A model generated the notes under the pieces. It was given only the letters and a program-made list of their open reading frames with translations, was not told the DNA's origin and ran no database searches. The position numbers and the translations under genes are program-made. Positions 34,109 to 46,600 of a stretch of 64,000 nt of DNA are shown piece by piece. The stretch comes from Anisus vortex (Eukaryota; Mollusca; Gastropoda; Planorbidae), in NCBI GenBank assembly GCA_949126835.1, contig OX421494.1, positions 22,012,196 through 22,076,195 of the forward strand. Direction: 5' to 3'. Numbering within the stretch: position 1 is the stretch's first letter; every line of letters starts with the position of its first letter.

Positions 34109-36203
34109 TCCTTATACCAGTTATATCACTGGCTAGTTCTGTCAATAAAATAAAATGTCTGCGCCAGCATTATTCTAGAAATGAAACATTGATTTAAAAA
34201 AAAACAAAAAACTCGACCACCAGTTCTGTGCCTACAGGTAAAGCTGTCTAGAAGCGAAGCACACCTAATCCTACATTGACCACCTGGTTAAACCGTACAA
34301 TATCTTATTACCAAATATTCAACGAAAATATTAACTTACAGAACTCCTTCCCTCACGCTTGCTATTAAACCATTCTCTTCATCTCGAGTGTAGACTATAT
34401 TATCTTGGTTTGTTTGTGTGTACTCCATTTAAAACGTGTAGAATGAATGAGGAAACTAACACACAGAAATTAATGCCCAGTTTCCATGCGTCAACATGGA
34501 GAGAAATAACAACTTACAAACACCTTGCATAGCTAGTTATACCTTTTTTTTTTATTTAATACAACTTCATTTTGGCAATTCCATTGATTTCTTGCAGCGG
34601 GTACTGTAGTGACGTCAGCGTCAATAGGGGAGGGAATGAATTGAACCGGCTGTGTAGTTGTTGACATAATGAGAGTTCCCTTTTAGGGAACGTTTCATAA
34701 TTCGTTCACTTCACTACTTAAAGAAAAATGTAACGCAAAACATTGAACTGTTATCTCCCCCTTGCTAGGAAACAGACGTTGGGATAGGCAAACTTCTTGA
34801 AACGGGAGACTAAAACATAGATTTGTGTGTAAAATTTGATATATTAGTAACATATATAGATCTAGAATGTGTTTTATGTTATATTAAAATGAACACGTGA
34901 ACGCTTAGATAGCAAATATTAATTGCAGTAAATTTTTCTCAAATTCTATAAGTAAGAAAATCTTTAGAATTTTGTACAAAAAATATTTCTATAACTTGAA
35001 TTTTGATGAAATTTAAAATATGTATTGCCTACAATAAATACATAATGTTATCTATATTTTTAAAGACCTACATGATAGTATATCTGTGATGTGTCTACAT
35101 TAGTTGGTTTCTTATAATATTAAAAAAAAGTTTTACTAACATACACATGTAAATGGAGTGAGAATAAAATAAAACGTAACACAACTCCGACAGGACTGTA
35201 TGTATGTTATCGCGTTATATTTAATCTGTGTTTGAAAGTCAATGCGTTTATCTAAAGCTGGTTTTTGCCGATACATGCAGCGCCACTTAGTCAAGCAGGT
35301 CGATATTTATAATATAAAAAAAATAAACGTAAGATATAAATAAACATAGCATAATATGTTGGCACTCACAGTGGACATAGATTCGTTTGGCAGACTAGTT
35401 TAGATTTAAAGACCAGTCCAGGAACTGCGTGTCAGGATGACCCAAGCCTTTAAACGAAACGAATTAATTCAGTCGGAATAAAGTTAAGACATGCAACATA
35501 AACAAATCAATGTCACAATGTAACGATATCTATATGAAGCCAATGTCACGATGTAACGATATCTATATGAAGTCAATGTCACAATGTAACGATATACACA
35601 TGAAGTGAATGTCACAATGTAATTATATCTATATGTGTATACTCATCCAGGGCCGTATTTAGGATTGTGGGGGCCCTGTTCCCAAATGTATGTGGGGGCC
35701 CCTTTTGGCACCGCCACTGCCTTCCGACATTGCTGTGTTAGCCTATGTACAGTGTTATTGATGCTGTATGATAACCATTACCGATAACCAACTCTGCCTG
35801 ACTCTGACTGCCGATTTGGCGAACAAATTAGCATTTCCCTTCCCTTAATTTCAGTTGCTCGTATGAACACTCATACATGAACAACCGTGTAGGCCTACCG
35901 TGTGTCGATGTTAGTTAACAATCAAATCTGATTTCTCATTCACAGTAGATCTATTTGTTGCAGTATATTCTAGTTCAGTTCAGTCTCTATCTGACTCTGA
36001 CCGTTACATGCCCGCTACAGTCTTTATGATTCATTCTGATCTCAGTTTAGTAATGTAAAAGAGAAAAAAAAGTTGTTTTCTTACTTCTGTTATATTTCAT
36101 CACTAGACGGCAAAAGATAGACTGAGATGTGAGTTACATGATGAGTAGGACATTTATAGAGAAGAACCTTCATACCGAAACACCTTTAGAATATATGTTA
36201 CAA
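34109..36203. other. Spacer with a 33-bp repeat and an isolated transposon-like end
   Basis: No gene is supported. CAGGGCCGTATTTAGGATTG at about 35649-35668 with nearby GGGGGCCCTG resembles a DNA-transposon terminus without a visible partner. A 33-bp repeat lies at 35508-35638. Confidence 0.45.
35508..35638. repeat. 33-bp tandem repeat, 4 copies
   Basis: CAATGTCACAATGTAACGAT followed by ATCTATATGAAGT, four units with small changes. Confidence 0.9.
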
Positions 36204-36379
36204 CAGGGGTCGGCAAACTTTTGATATTAGTGTGCCAAAGTGGGATTTTTAATTCTCTCAGCGCGCCAATTGACTAAAGGTTATTCTGATCTAGCCCTAA
36301 ATGTGTTGTAGAAGGGATTAGCCTTTTCGAGGTCTTCCGCGTGCCACTGAGCAGGGCTCTGCAGGTTGCCGACCCCTCG
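36204..36379 (-). mobile_element. hAT MITE (CAGGGGTCGGCAACC family), reverse orientation
   Basis: CAGGGGTCGGCAAACTTTTG at the left and GGTTGCCGACCCCTC at the right. The order of the subterminal motifs is inverted relative to the copy at 59057. Confidence 0.8.
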
Positions 36380-36400
36380 TCTAAACCTTGTCATTTGTTA

Positions 36401-37502
36401 TAGAGATGGGTCGCTCACTAAAGAACTGATCAACTGATCCGGGTCTTTTAAAGGAACGGATCCAAAAGCCGATCACTGTCAAAAGACCCGGATCAGTACT
36501 GATCCGTTCCCGTTCTGCATTTCGATTTCGATATGTTGGTTTCCATAGTTCACTTAGAATCCGGATCTGACCCGGATCAGACCGATTCAGACCCGCTCAG
36601 TACTGATATGAGTCTGTACTCTGTACTGATCGGATCAGACCCGCTCAGTATTGATCGGCTCAGACCCGCTCAGTACTGATCGGCTCAGACCCGCTCAGTA
36701 CTGATATGGGTCTGTACTGATCGGATCAGACCCGCTCAGAATTGATTGGCTCAGACCCGCTCAGTACTGATCGGCTCAGACCCGCTCAGTACTGATATGG
36801 GTCTGTACTGATCGGATCAGACCCGCTCAGAATTGATCGGCTCAGACCCGCTCAGTACTGATCGGCTCAGACCCGCTCAGTACTGATATGGGTCTGTACT
36901 GATCGGATCAGACCCGCTCAGAATTGATCGGCTCAGACCCGCTCAGTACTGATATGGGTCTGTACTGATCGGATCAGAACCGCTCAGTACTGATCGGCTC
37001 AGACCCGTTCAGTACTGAATGGGTCTGTACTGATCGGTTCCCGTTCTGCATTTCGATATGCTGGTTTCGAATGCGAGTGATCGTACAATTGCTGTCAATT
37101 GTAAATAATGTTGATGATACCATTTTTGCATTATAATTAGCCAATATGATTACAGTATTTTACATTTACCCTTTTAATTTTACTTATTAGGTGAAAAAAA
37201 AAGGAATTATAGCTTAAAAACAAAAGTTTAATTATAATTAGTTTAGTAGCCTACAACTAGACAATTGAGAACAATTATTTCTTATTTATATTTTTTTATG
37301 TTTTAAGTAACAAAAAAAACGGCGTTTCAACAAGGGATCCAAGTTGTTTTTCTCTCCAACATATAAAATTATGGAAGGAGGCGGGGGGGGGGGGAGGGTA
37401 AATTACTAAGTGATCCGTGGAACCGTTCAACGGATCCGTATCTTTTTAGTGAGCGCTCAATTGAGCGGCGATCAGCATGGTGAACGGTTTTGCCCATCTC
37501 TA
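36401..37502. mobile_element. Non-autonomous hAT element, 1.1 kb
   Basis: Ends TAGAGATGGGTCGCTCAC and the inverted right end TAGAGATGGGCAAAACCG, flanked by an identical 8-bp duplication ATTTGTTA (36393-36400 and 37503-37510). Internal positions 36548-37030 hold a tandem repeat rich in GATCGGCTCAGACCCGCTCA with CAGTACTGAT. A G11 run lies near 37384. No transposase. Confidence 0.92.
36548..37035. repeat. Internal repeat array of the 36401 hAT element
   Basis: Alternating units of about 25 bp (GGCTCAGACCCGCTCAGTAC...) and longer units with ATATGGGTCTGTACTGATCG. The order repeats in composite units of about 110 bp. Confidence 0.9.
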
Positions 37503-37510
37503 ATTTGTTA

Positions 37511-38405
37511 GTCAATATGGGGGTCTAACACCTGTTAATAATGATTAAATTCTCAGCTCAGTTTTACTAAGATATCTTTTAATGTGTTATTTTAGTAATG
37601 ATGATTATTGTGTTAGAATGGAAGGTATACGTAGTAATCATACAAACTGGGTAGTTAATGTATGGTTCAAAAATATAAATATATATTCTTTAGTCATATA
37701 ATATTTATACATTGCTCAAACAATTTGCAGTTTGATCATTTTTAAGTTATAAATTGTAAGCCGTAAATATATTTTTGTATAAAAGAAAAGATATATGTAT
37801 TACAAATATTATCTTTAAAAAAATGTGCTTATTATCTCCCTTTAATTAAAAAAACCGTTTCCACGTTTGATTCAATATTGATGCTAAACAAGTTATGTTT
37901 TGTAATATAGCAATTATCACTGAATAATTATTATTTCTTTATAAAAATGCGACAATATGGTATTCATTACTAGATTTAATTATTAAAAAATTAAAATTAT
38001 TTACGTTAAACAGTTGTAAATAAACATTTCCTGCATTAATTGTTTCTCCATTAACAATTACGGAAATTAGATAATATCATCATCATCTGTGGCGCTACAG
38101 CTCATGGAGGGCTCTGGCCTGCCTCACCAACTCCTTTTATAAATGTGTTTCACAATTACTTATATTTATGTTTAATTAAAGAAGATGAGCATAAAAACAC
38201 TTTTAAATGTAATTAGTCTGTATTAATTAATGAGCGCCTTGCCTTGAATGATTTTCGCTAATTGTATTATGTGAGATACATATTTAGTAGCTTCTGAGTG
38301 GTGAAGTGTAGGTGATCTCTTTGTATGCTTAAAACAGCTTACATGTGCGATAAATTCTGTTCGCAAGTGTAAGTTGAACTAAAAGCACAAAGTAGAAGAG
38401 CGAAA
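37511..38405 (-). mobile_element. 3' half of a hAT transposon, reverse orientation
   Basis: The reverse complement matches the AT-rich tail of the elements at 2555, 17544 and 29616 (ACTACCCAGTTTGTAT, TTACATTAAACTGTTT-type segments) and ends in the degenerate dimerisation region. Adjacent to the MITE at 38422. Confidence 0.65.
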
Positions 38406-38421
38406 GTCTAGTAGTTTAGAA

Positions 38422-38635
38422 CAGGGGTCGGCAACCTTTTGATAACAGTGAGCCAAAGTAGGATTTCTAATTAGTTCAGCGTGCCAATATCCTAAACTTC
38501 ACCCCACCCTAGCACTCAATTTCTTGTTAAAGAGTCTTGAATCGCCGTATTGGGGAGGGGGGGGTCCTCCGCGTGCCTTTTAAAATCGCTCTGCGTGCCG
38601 AGTTTGGCACGCGTTTCGTAGCTTGCCGATCCCTG
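38422..38635 (-). mobile_element. hAT MITE, 214 bp
   Basis: CAGGGGTCGGCAACCTTTTG at the left and GCTTGCCGATCCCTG at the right, with the family's TTTGGCACGCG motif. Target duplication not convincing. Confidence 0.8.
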
Positions 38636-38817
38636 TACTACAACACTCTTAGAATACTAAAACACCCTTAGAAGATACTAAAGTATCTTTAGAATACTAA
38701 AACACTCTCAGAATTTAGTAAAACAAACTCAACCTTGAATATATTAAAAGATCCTTAGACTATAGTAAAACTACCTTCGATAGTAAAACTATCATAGAAT
38801 ATATTAAAACAACCTTA

Positions 38818-38892
38818 ACCCTTCCCGTACCGACATACTTCTATCTATGCTGCCTTCAGTTCCGCTATATACGCGCCCGGGACTGTAAGGGT
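38818..38892. mobile_element. 75-bp MITE, copy A
   Basis: Starts ACCCTTCCCGTACCGACATA and ends GCCCGGGACTGTAAGGGT, with short inverted ends ACCCTT/AAGGGT and TA on both sides. It differs from the copy at 60296-60370 by one base in 75 (A versus C at element position 18). Confidence 0.9.
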
Positions 38893-41800
38893 TAAACTAT
38901 ACTAAAACAAAACATTGTGTACTATCATACGGGATATACGAATAGGCCAGGCAGGCCAGGGGTGGTAGGGTGCCGCAAGCAACTTTTCTTTTTTAAGTTT
39001 TCACTCCCGATGAACCCATGCGTGCCAGCCCCTGGCCCATATACTGCGGAAGTAATAGTTTTGTAGTTTCTTTCTATTTAAAAATGTTTTATACAAGAAA
39101 CCTACTTGACATTATACCTAAGAATTATCTGAAAAAAAAAGTTACCATTTTGAATAGATCAAATGTGACTGTGTGAATTATATACATTTATTTTTATGTT
39201 TATAGGCGTGGCTTTATATAACAACAAATAACATAAAGCGGTTTTCATTGATGCATATGTATAAAAACTAATCAGTTATGTACATACAAAACATACAAAT
39301 ACGTAAAAGTAAACTCCTAAAATATTGTACATGAATTATTTATTATTGTATAAAGTCTTTCATCTTCATGTTCATAAATGTATGCATATACGCTTATTAA
39401 CAAATTAATGTAAACATGAAAAATGTGACAATGAACAATGTAAATATATTCATGCAAGGAAACGGATGTAGTTTGAACTTAAACCGTAATGAACAAACAC
39501 GGTTAAAATGTTTCACCAAGCTCTGTCACAAATAATATGTAAAAAAAAAACTCTCATAATAAATCCAAATTAGTGAATTGGTCCTGAAAAGCTCGGCCAC
39601 GTGGACAATGTCCAGCCCGCGACCGACCATTGACATATATAGACCAATGAATTACATTTATTGACAGCGTAATTATACGAATAGACTTTAAGGCTATGGG
39701 CATGATGACCCTTACTATTTTAAATTTTAATGTTTACCTTTTCAAGTTATTTTTAGAACGGTGTATCTTAAATTTGATTGGTTTGCCCTGAGTGTCGCCA
39801 TAAAACTATAAACAAAAATACTAAAATTATTTATAAAGGGAGATAATCACTTTAGACGCAAATTAGAAACCAGCCAAACGCTTTCTCAGTTTATAGACTT
39901 GAATAATGTATTGCTTAGGTTGATGACAACATAGTTGTTAATGCTAATTTTACTGTTGTAAGCCAATCTGTGTAGGCCTATATATTATAGGCTTACTAAA
40001 CTGAATTTAAAGCTATGTTTGTCAGGGACATGGCGCAAACCAAAAATAATTTTTACAACCAAATTTTACATCAATAAAACTTTAGAAAAAAAACATCATA
40101 TACAAATATTTCATTCTAAATTAGGGTTATTGTTTTTGATTGACTTGTTTCGAACACTAGATGTTATCGACGTTTTATTTATTCAGTACAAAATCGATTA
40201 CGAATACACTAGTTATACAGGAGACCCCCACGCGATAGATGCCACATAGATGATAGTTGCAAGCAACCCGTATATCGATATGGGGGAGAAGATAACTGCA
40301 AAGTAAGGATAAGCTCCAGCTACTTTGTAAAATTTCATATTCAAAACATTCTCTTCTCCATTAGTTTAGGCAAGTTACACAACAAAAAAAAACAACGTTT
40401 TCATAACTTATGTTAGGGGGAGTTAATTCCACACAAGACATATATTTTCTAGCACGCCATTTACCTCCCTCCTGTAATTCTATTCACTGTTCCGCTAATG
40501 CAGCGATTCTCAATTTGTAAATCGGTAAGTTTAACTAAAATGCAAGCTTCCAGAATTTTAGTGCTAACAAAACATATAAAGTCTACTTTTTTTTACACAC
40601 ATAATAAACTTTTAATGTAAAATTAATAAATAGGGTAAATACAAGTAAAAACTATATTTTTTTTTTGGGGGGGGGGGGGGGGGGGTAAGATTCTTGACTT
40701 GCTTTGAAATGTTCCCTCTACAGAGAAAGGTATGAGAGTCCTCGTGTTTAAGTCACAAACCGGGCAGGCAGGTTTTTTTTTTTTACTTTTGCCTTCGTAT
40801 TATGTATTCTATCACTTTTCATTTGCATTTCAGCTCAGTGAACTGCAAGATATTCTCTGTTTATGTTTCCAGCTAATGTTGATTTAGTGTTTGGGACAAA
40901 ATATGTTCCCACAGTAAGGTCACAATAATTACACAGCATAAAAAAACAGGATCTCAGAACAAGTGTGTTGCATATTATGACTTTTTTTTTCTTTGCTACA
41001 CACCTGGCAAACGTTGAGAACACACTCTGCATGCATCATGTGTATATGTGTAAGTGTGTGTGTTTCGTTTACATCAACAGAGATGGCAATGCATTGAATC
41101 ATAATTTTGAACCAATTAAATCAACAAAGCCTAAAAACAATGTTTTTCGTATAAATCTTTTACATCCATTGTCCTCCCATCCAGACCGATATACCTTCGT
41201 TGATTGTCTAACTCTCACATTAATGTCTCAAATTCCAACAACTATAATTGTCCTCCAGTCCTCTATCCACATTTCTGCTTTATTGATTGTGTCTAACTCC
41301 TCATTTATTGCCAACCCCTTTCGTTGTGTGTCCAACCCTCTTGATTAGCTGTCAACCCAATGTTGATAACCCGCACCCTCTCTCATGGATTGTCCTAGCC
41401 CTCATTGATTGTCCTAACCCCCCCCCTCTCCTTACTTTCTCAACCTCCACATTGATTGTCCTCCCACCACCAACCCCGTCCCCCCGTTTTTCCGCCAGTC
41501 AATCAAACAAATGTAACGCAACAAATCTAACACAATTAACGTCCATTGATTTCAAACTCGGGTTATCTACCTTTGGAATATATCAGAAATTATCGTCCAT
41601 TACACATCTAGCACAACCATGCAATGCCAACTATGGGATACCAAGAATCTTTGCCTATAATCAAATAGCAGTCGCTGAAAGAATTCGATATATTGACCGA
41701 ACTCTTGAAAATCAACATTGAAGCCATATTAAAGAAAAAATAGAAGAAATTTAAAAAAGGGAATTGAACTTCTAAAGAATATGTACAATGAACGTGTTAC

Positions 41801-42240
41801 CTGGCGCATTGATCCGTGTACATAATCCGACACAAACTGTGTTAATTTGCTACAAGAGAAGAAAAAGTAAACATTCATGCGCAACGTTACCTGTGAACAA
41901 TCAAGCTACCTTGTAGTTTGTAACAAAAAAACAATATTTTTTAAACTGCCGCAGTGGTTTCCTCCCCTTGTATTTTTTTTATTTTTATAAAAGAACGTGT
42001 CACAAGAAAGCGAGGTAGTACTGTAATTAAATTAATAATAAATCCATTGATTTGAGAGCGTTTTCGTATTACTGTAAAGCAGCGATTTTAAAGTTGATGT
42101 TTATTTGTGACCCGGTTATTTTATATTTCTGCTTCGTGACCCAAAACCCTAATATAAGTTACATAAAACAGAATGAAATTAATGTCAATTTCCGCACATT
42201 TTTTAGACCGTGACAACTATACTCTCCCCTCTCCTCTCTG

Positions 42241-42272
<32 letters not shown>

Positions 42273-43176
42273 GCTCATATACACAGATTTTACTATAAAA
42301 TAACACTTTTTTTTTGTAATTTCACAGTTTCTTTTAACCGTGGAGGATTTTTACGGATTCCTTCGATGAATAAGTTTAGTGCTGTTACCACTTATTTCAA
42401 ATATACTGCCCCCCCCCCCCAATCCTTACTTTTGGCTGCAATTATATTGAGGACAAATTCCTGTTGTTTACCACAGCCAAGGCTTCTGTCACTCACACAC
42501 ATACGTGTGTCTTGGAAACACGCGTAAGTCATGCAACAGTTATTGCCGACCACAACTGTTAATTCTCCAATAACTTTTCTCCTTTCTCCCGTGCACTTGA
42601 CCACCCTCTTGTTACCCCTTCGAAATCTATTAGGTCAAAGCACAATGATAAAACTTGTAATTTTTTTTCTCATTTTATAGTATTGTGTACGGGTCACCCG
42701 AGATACACACACACACACGTAAGGTAAAGTGTTTATCAACCACAGTGAAGTCTGTTCAACATGAAGTTATATCAAGTCACGTGAGCTTGGAGGGTGGAGG
42801 TTAAAGGGGAGATAGCCCTGGACATGACATGTTCTACAAAAAGACACAATGTTCGTGTAAGTGGTCCGTTTCAATCATTGTGGTCATTGTCCACGAGTGT
42901 ATTTCTATTGGGAGTTTGAATATTTCAAGTTGATGTGCTTCAATATTCGTGTATACATTTATCTCACAGTTAATATTTTGAATATTTCAATGCAATGTCC
43001 TTTTATAAATATAGCTTTTCACAAAATATAGCATCATCAAATTGTCTTGACCACTATATTGTTGTGATATTGCAATCGTGTTGTTGCAGGACGGGTATAT
43101 TTATAGTGCTTTTGTAAGACGTTAAGGCGTGTTGTACACGTACTGTTCCGGTTCAGACATATTATAAAATAGTACA
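38893..43176. other. Spacer and 5' flank of the kinase gene
   Basis: AT-rich with simple sequences: T12G19 at 40655-40685, C-rich tract at 42411-42420, CT repeats near 42232-42265. At 41490-41722 a plus frame ends in IPRIFAYNQIAVAERIRYID, whose composition looks protein-like, but no family, start or splice context could be assigned. A CACGTG E-box lies at 42778-42783 and a TATAAA-like motif near 43159, close to the kinase ATG. Promoter assignment is open. Confidence 0.4.
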
Positions 43177-43698
43177 ATGTCTTCACAGCAAGGCGAGTCA
43201 TCCATTCCTTACATCCACTACAAGTCACGAGACTTGTTCCGAGGAAAGTTCAACCTCCGAGTATTGGCTGTGGTCGGTAACGGCTACGCTGGTAAGGTGG
43301 TCAGGTGTGTACTCCGTGGAGCTCACCGGAACGACGTTACGCGTGATCCGGACTCTTGTGGACACAGATCGGAGGACTGTGATCGTTCCGAGGTGCCGGG
43401 GAACAACATGGCGTCAGAGTCGCACGACGCCCAGTGTGAGTGCCGTTTGAGTGAAAGTGAGATCTCGCAGGAGGGTGGTGAGCGCAGTGCGGACGTGAAC
43501 AGTGTAAATAGTGAGCAAAGTGGTCACGTGTCCAGTGAGAAGCGCAAGGATGCGTGGGCGCAAACGGAAACTGACACATCAGACGAGGCGTACAGTGGCC
43601 AGGAAATCGCCATTAAAATCATCAGTAAATCTAAAATTAAACCCCGCGCCGTGGAAAACGAGGTGAAACTTTTAAGTCTGGCGACTGGGGCGAATGTG
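43177..43698 (+). CDS. Kinase exon 1 (N-lobe and insertion)
   Basis: 174 codons, donor GTG|GTGAGT at 43699, phase 0. It holds the glycine loop, the Ser/acidic insertion (about residues 50-140), K147, E162 and ends in GANV. Confidence 0.92.
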
Positions 43699-46600
43699 GT
43701 GAGTGTTTGTTTTGTATACATTGGTTACGGTTAGGATTAAATTGTATTAACTTTCAACATTTTTATTATAATTCCATGTCAGTAGTTGTAACATCACGGG
43801 TATTTATCTTTCGGTATAAGGTTATGACAGTTAGCCACTTCAATATCGGCAGTACCGCGCTGAGCATGCTTGCATTAGCATGGAGTGAGGCGCTATATAA
43901 ATAACCAATTATTATTATAATGTCAAAATGGATCGATTTCTTCTTATGTAATTTCGCACAAGATTTAATGGCCAAACTCAAGTGGCCATAAAACTAGGTA
44001 TATAATACAAATCACCAAAATGTGTCTTTGAAAAGATCTGGTCTAGTTCTAACAGTGTGTATGTTTTGTGACTATTTTATTCATTTGACATTTCTATTGA
44101 AGTCCCGACTATAGTGGTTTCATCCTAAATTAAAATATCAACGCGGATGTAATGACAACATACGCTTGTATCACTCACATTTTTGTACAGAAAATATCGA
44201 AGCATTGGTTGACCATGTTGTGTATAACGAATCAGGTTTATTCTATAACAGTTGCAGTACATCACTGCCGTTGAATGTCGAGATTCCTACTGGATACTTA
44301 CAGAGTTTTGTAGTCGAGGAGACCTGTATAGTCTACTTAAAGATATGGATAGTACCAACATAATGACAAGGTATGGGACAACTTTAATTTTTTGTTCTAC
44401 TGTATAAATTACAGTCTTGCGTATAATATAGCCTCTTATACGAATAGTCTTATCGCTACATTGATATTGCGACAAAATGTCTGTACTCTGCCTGCATTTC
44501 TACAAAATGTATGTAAATAAGTATATAAACTAGAACGTAAAATATTGTATAGCCTAAGCTAAACTAGTACGGTATGAAAACTATTCGAGTTTTAAGGCCA
44601 GGAAAGCGAGTAGAAGGGAATTTTGTTATTTCTTATCCAATATGTATAATATTTGGATCATATATAGTACTAATAAACTTTTTAATAAGGAGAAAAAAAA
44701 TGTTTTTATATGGTTGCCATGGAGATGGCAGCCATTTTGTTTTTTAAACTATAATTTTTAACTCGACTTAAAAATGCTACTACTTTTTTATTTATCAATT
44801 CTAATAAGCTATAACAATAACAAGCTTATTTATATAGCGGCGGTCAAAAACAACACAATGTAAACACAGAGCGCAAGTTAACATTGAGCAACAAATAAAT
44901 GCATAAAGCCACCGTTTTCTATTCGCAACAACACGGAGATATAACTCTGTAGACTAAATAGATATACACTTTTTATTACATAAAATATATAGAGCTAATG
45001 TCTAAACTCAAAACTTTACAAAAAAGCACAAGACAGAACAAATAAATGTAATATTTACCGACGTGTTAAAGTAAAACTGAAAGGGTCTAAAAATGTGGTA
45101 AAGATGGTAAATCTTAAATTAAAGTGTTTTCAAGTTCTGGTGTTTTTCTCTACAGATATTTTCTATCTGACGTTGTGGCTGGACTTGAGTGCCTTCACGG
45201 GCAACTCATTGCTCACAGTGACATCAAGATGAAAAATATTCTAATAACTGACCAGAATGTGGCTAAAATAGCAGGTCAGTTAATCGATGTATTTCATGTG
45301 CATATCCAAATGATGCCATTCCCAAATGTGTTGAAGTTCAAAATAATTATTTTAACTTAGATCTTGTTCTTTATTTTTTTGTTTAAACAACACAAAGTTC
45401 TACACTGTGTTAGCCACATATTATCTTAGTTAGTCGAGAGTTATTAACTGTATTCTGCTTCAACTGAATTCCCATATGGCATTGAATTTAAGATTAACTC
45501 TGAGAGATGATTAGTTGAATGATTGAAAGAATCTGTTGAAATCTACGTGTCTAACTATGAGTACATGTGCCATGTACATGTATCTAAGTACATTTTAGTT
45601 CTATTTATACATAATCTATGCAGCTCATTTTTAAAACCAATAGTATAATATATTAACTTTTCTATTACATTATATATTATATTAACTTTTATATTACCGT
45701 GTATATTTCAACTAATATATTCCATTGTATATTTCAACTATTCTATTGTGTATTTCAACTATTCTATTGTATATTTCAATTAATATATTCTTTTGTATAT
45801 TTCAACTAATATATTCTTTTGTATATTTCAACTATTCTATTATGTATTTCAACTATTCTATTGTATGTTTCAACTATTATATTGTATATTTCAACTATTT
45901 TATTATGTACTTCAACTATTTATATTGTATATTTCAACTATTCTATTGTATATTTCAACTATTGTATTATGTTCCTCAGACTTTGGCTTTGCAAGGATGT
46001 ACACCAGTCTTGACGCTGAAGAATACGAATGTCGTGGCACAAAAGACTACTGGGCCCCAGAGATGTACCTTGAAGACTCATCTTTCAACCCATTCAAAGC
46101 AGACATCTATGCACTGGGTAATTCGTAGAGTTTAAGATTCATTTGGGTTACATAATACATACAGAGCATCTGTCAGTCATCCAGTGATGAAGGCGTAGTC
46201 TATTGGTTCCCTGCCCTCTGCATTGCTCCTGGGACTTCACTGTGATCATTGTTCTTGTGATACATAACAAACAAACATTCACATAGAACAGGGGTCGGAA
46301 ACCTTTTTGTCTTAGAGAGCCATGGACACCATATATTTTGAAAAGTAATTCCGTGAGAGCCATACATTATGTTTAAAACTAAAAATTCAAGTAAATGTGT
46401 GCATTTTTTTGTAATTTCAACACTAAAAGTACAATATATATAGTCTCTGAATTCTTCTGATGCTGAGCTGTAGTAGACTTTAGCTCATTTGTGGAATGAA
46501 ATATTGATATGCAATTAATATGTAGATCAAAAAGTTAAAAAAAAAACATTTTTTTAAATAAACGAGCCAAATGAAGCCATCAAAAGAGCCACATCTGGCT

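Noticed and set aside
33225..34145. Long minus-strand reading frames of up to 306 codons encoding MDTMEW-type repeats
   Set aside because: They arise from a 14-bp minisatellite without stops in any minus frame; there is no start context, splice support or non-repeat coding sequence.
38953..39037. Very short hAT-like element with CCAGGGG ends
   Set aside because: Ends pair over only about eight bases, and flanking octamers do not match.
41490..41722. Plus-strand frame ending in AVAERIRYIDRTLENQH as an exon or transposon protein
   Set aside because: Composition looks coding, but no domain, start codon context or splice partner could be named, so it was mentioned only in the spacer entry.
44166..44363. 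65-codon frame in kinase intron 1 to exon 2
   Set aside because: Overlaps exon 2 in another frame; the kinase hinge is only readable in the frame starting at 44252.
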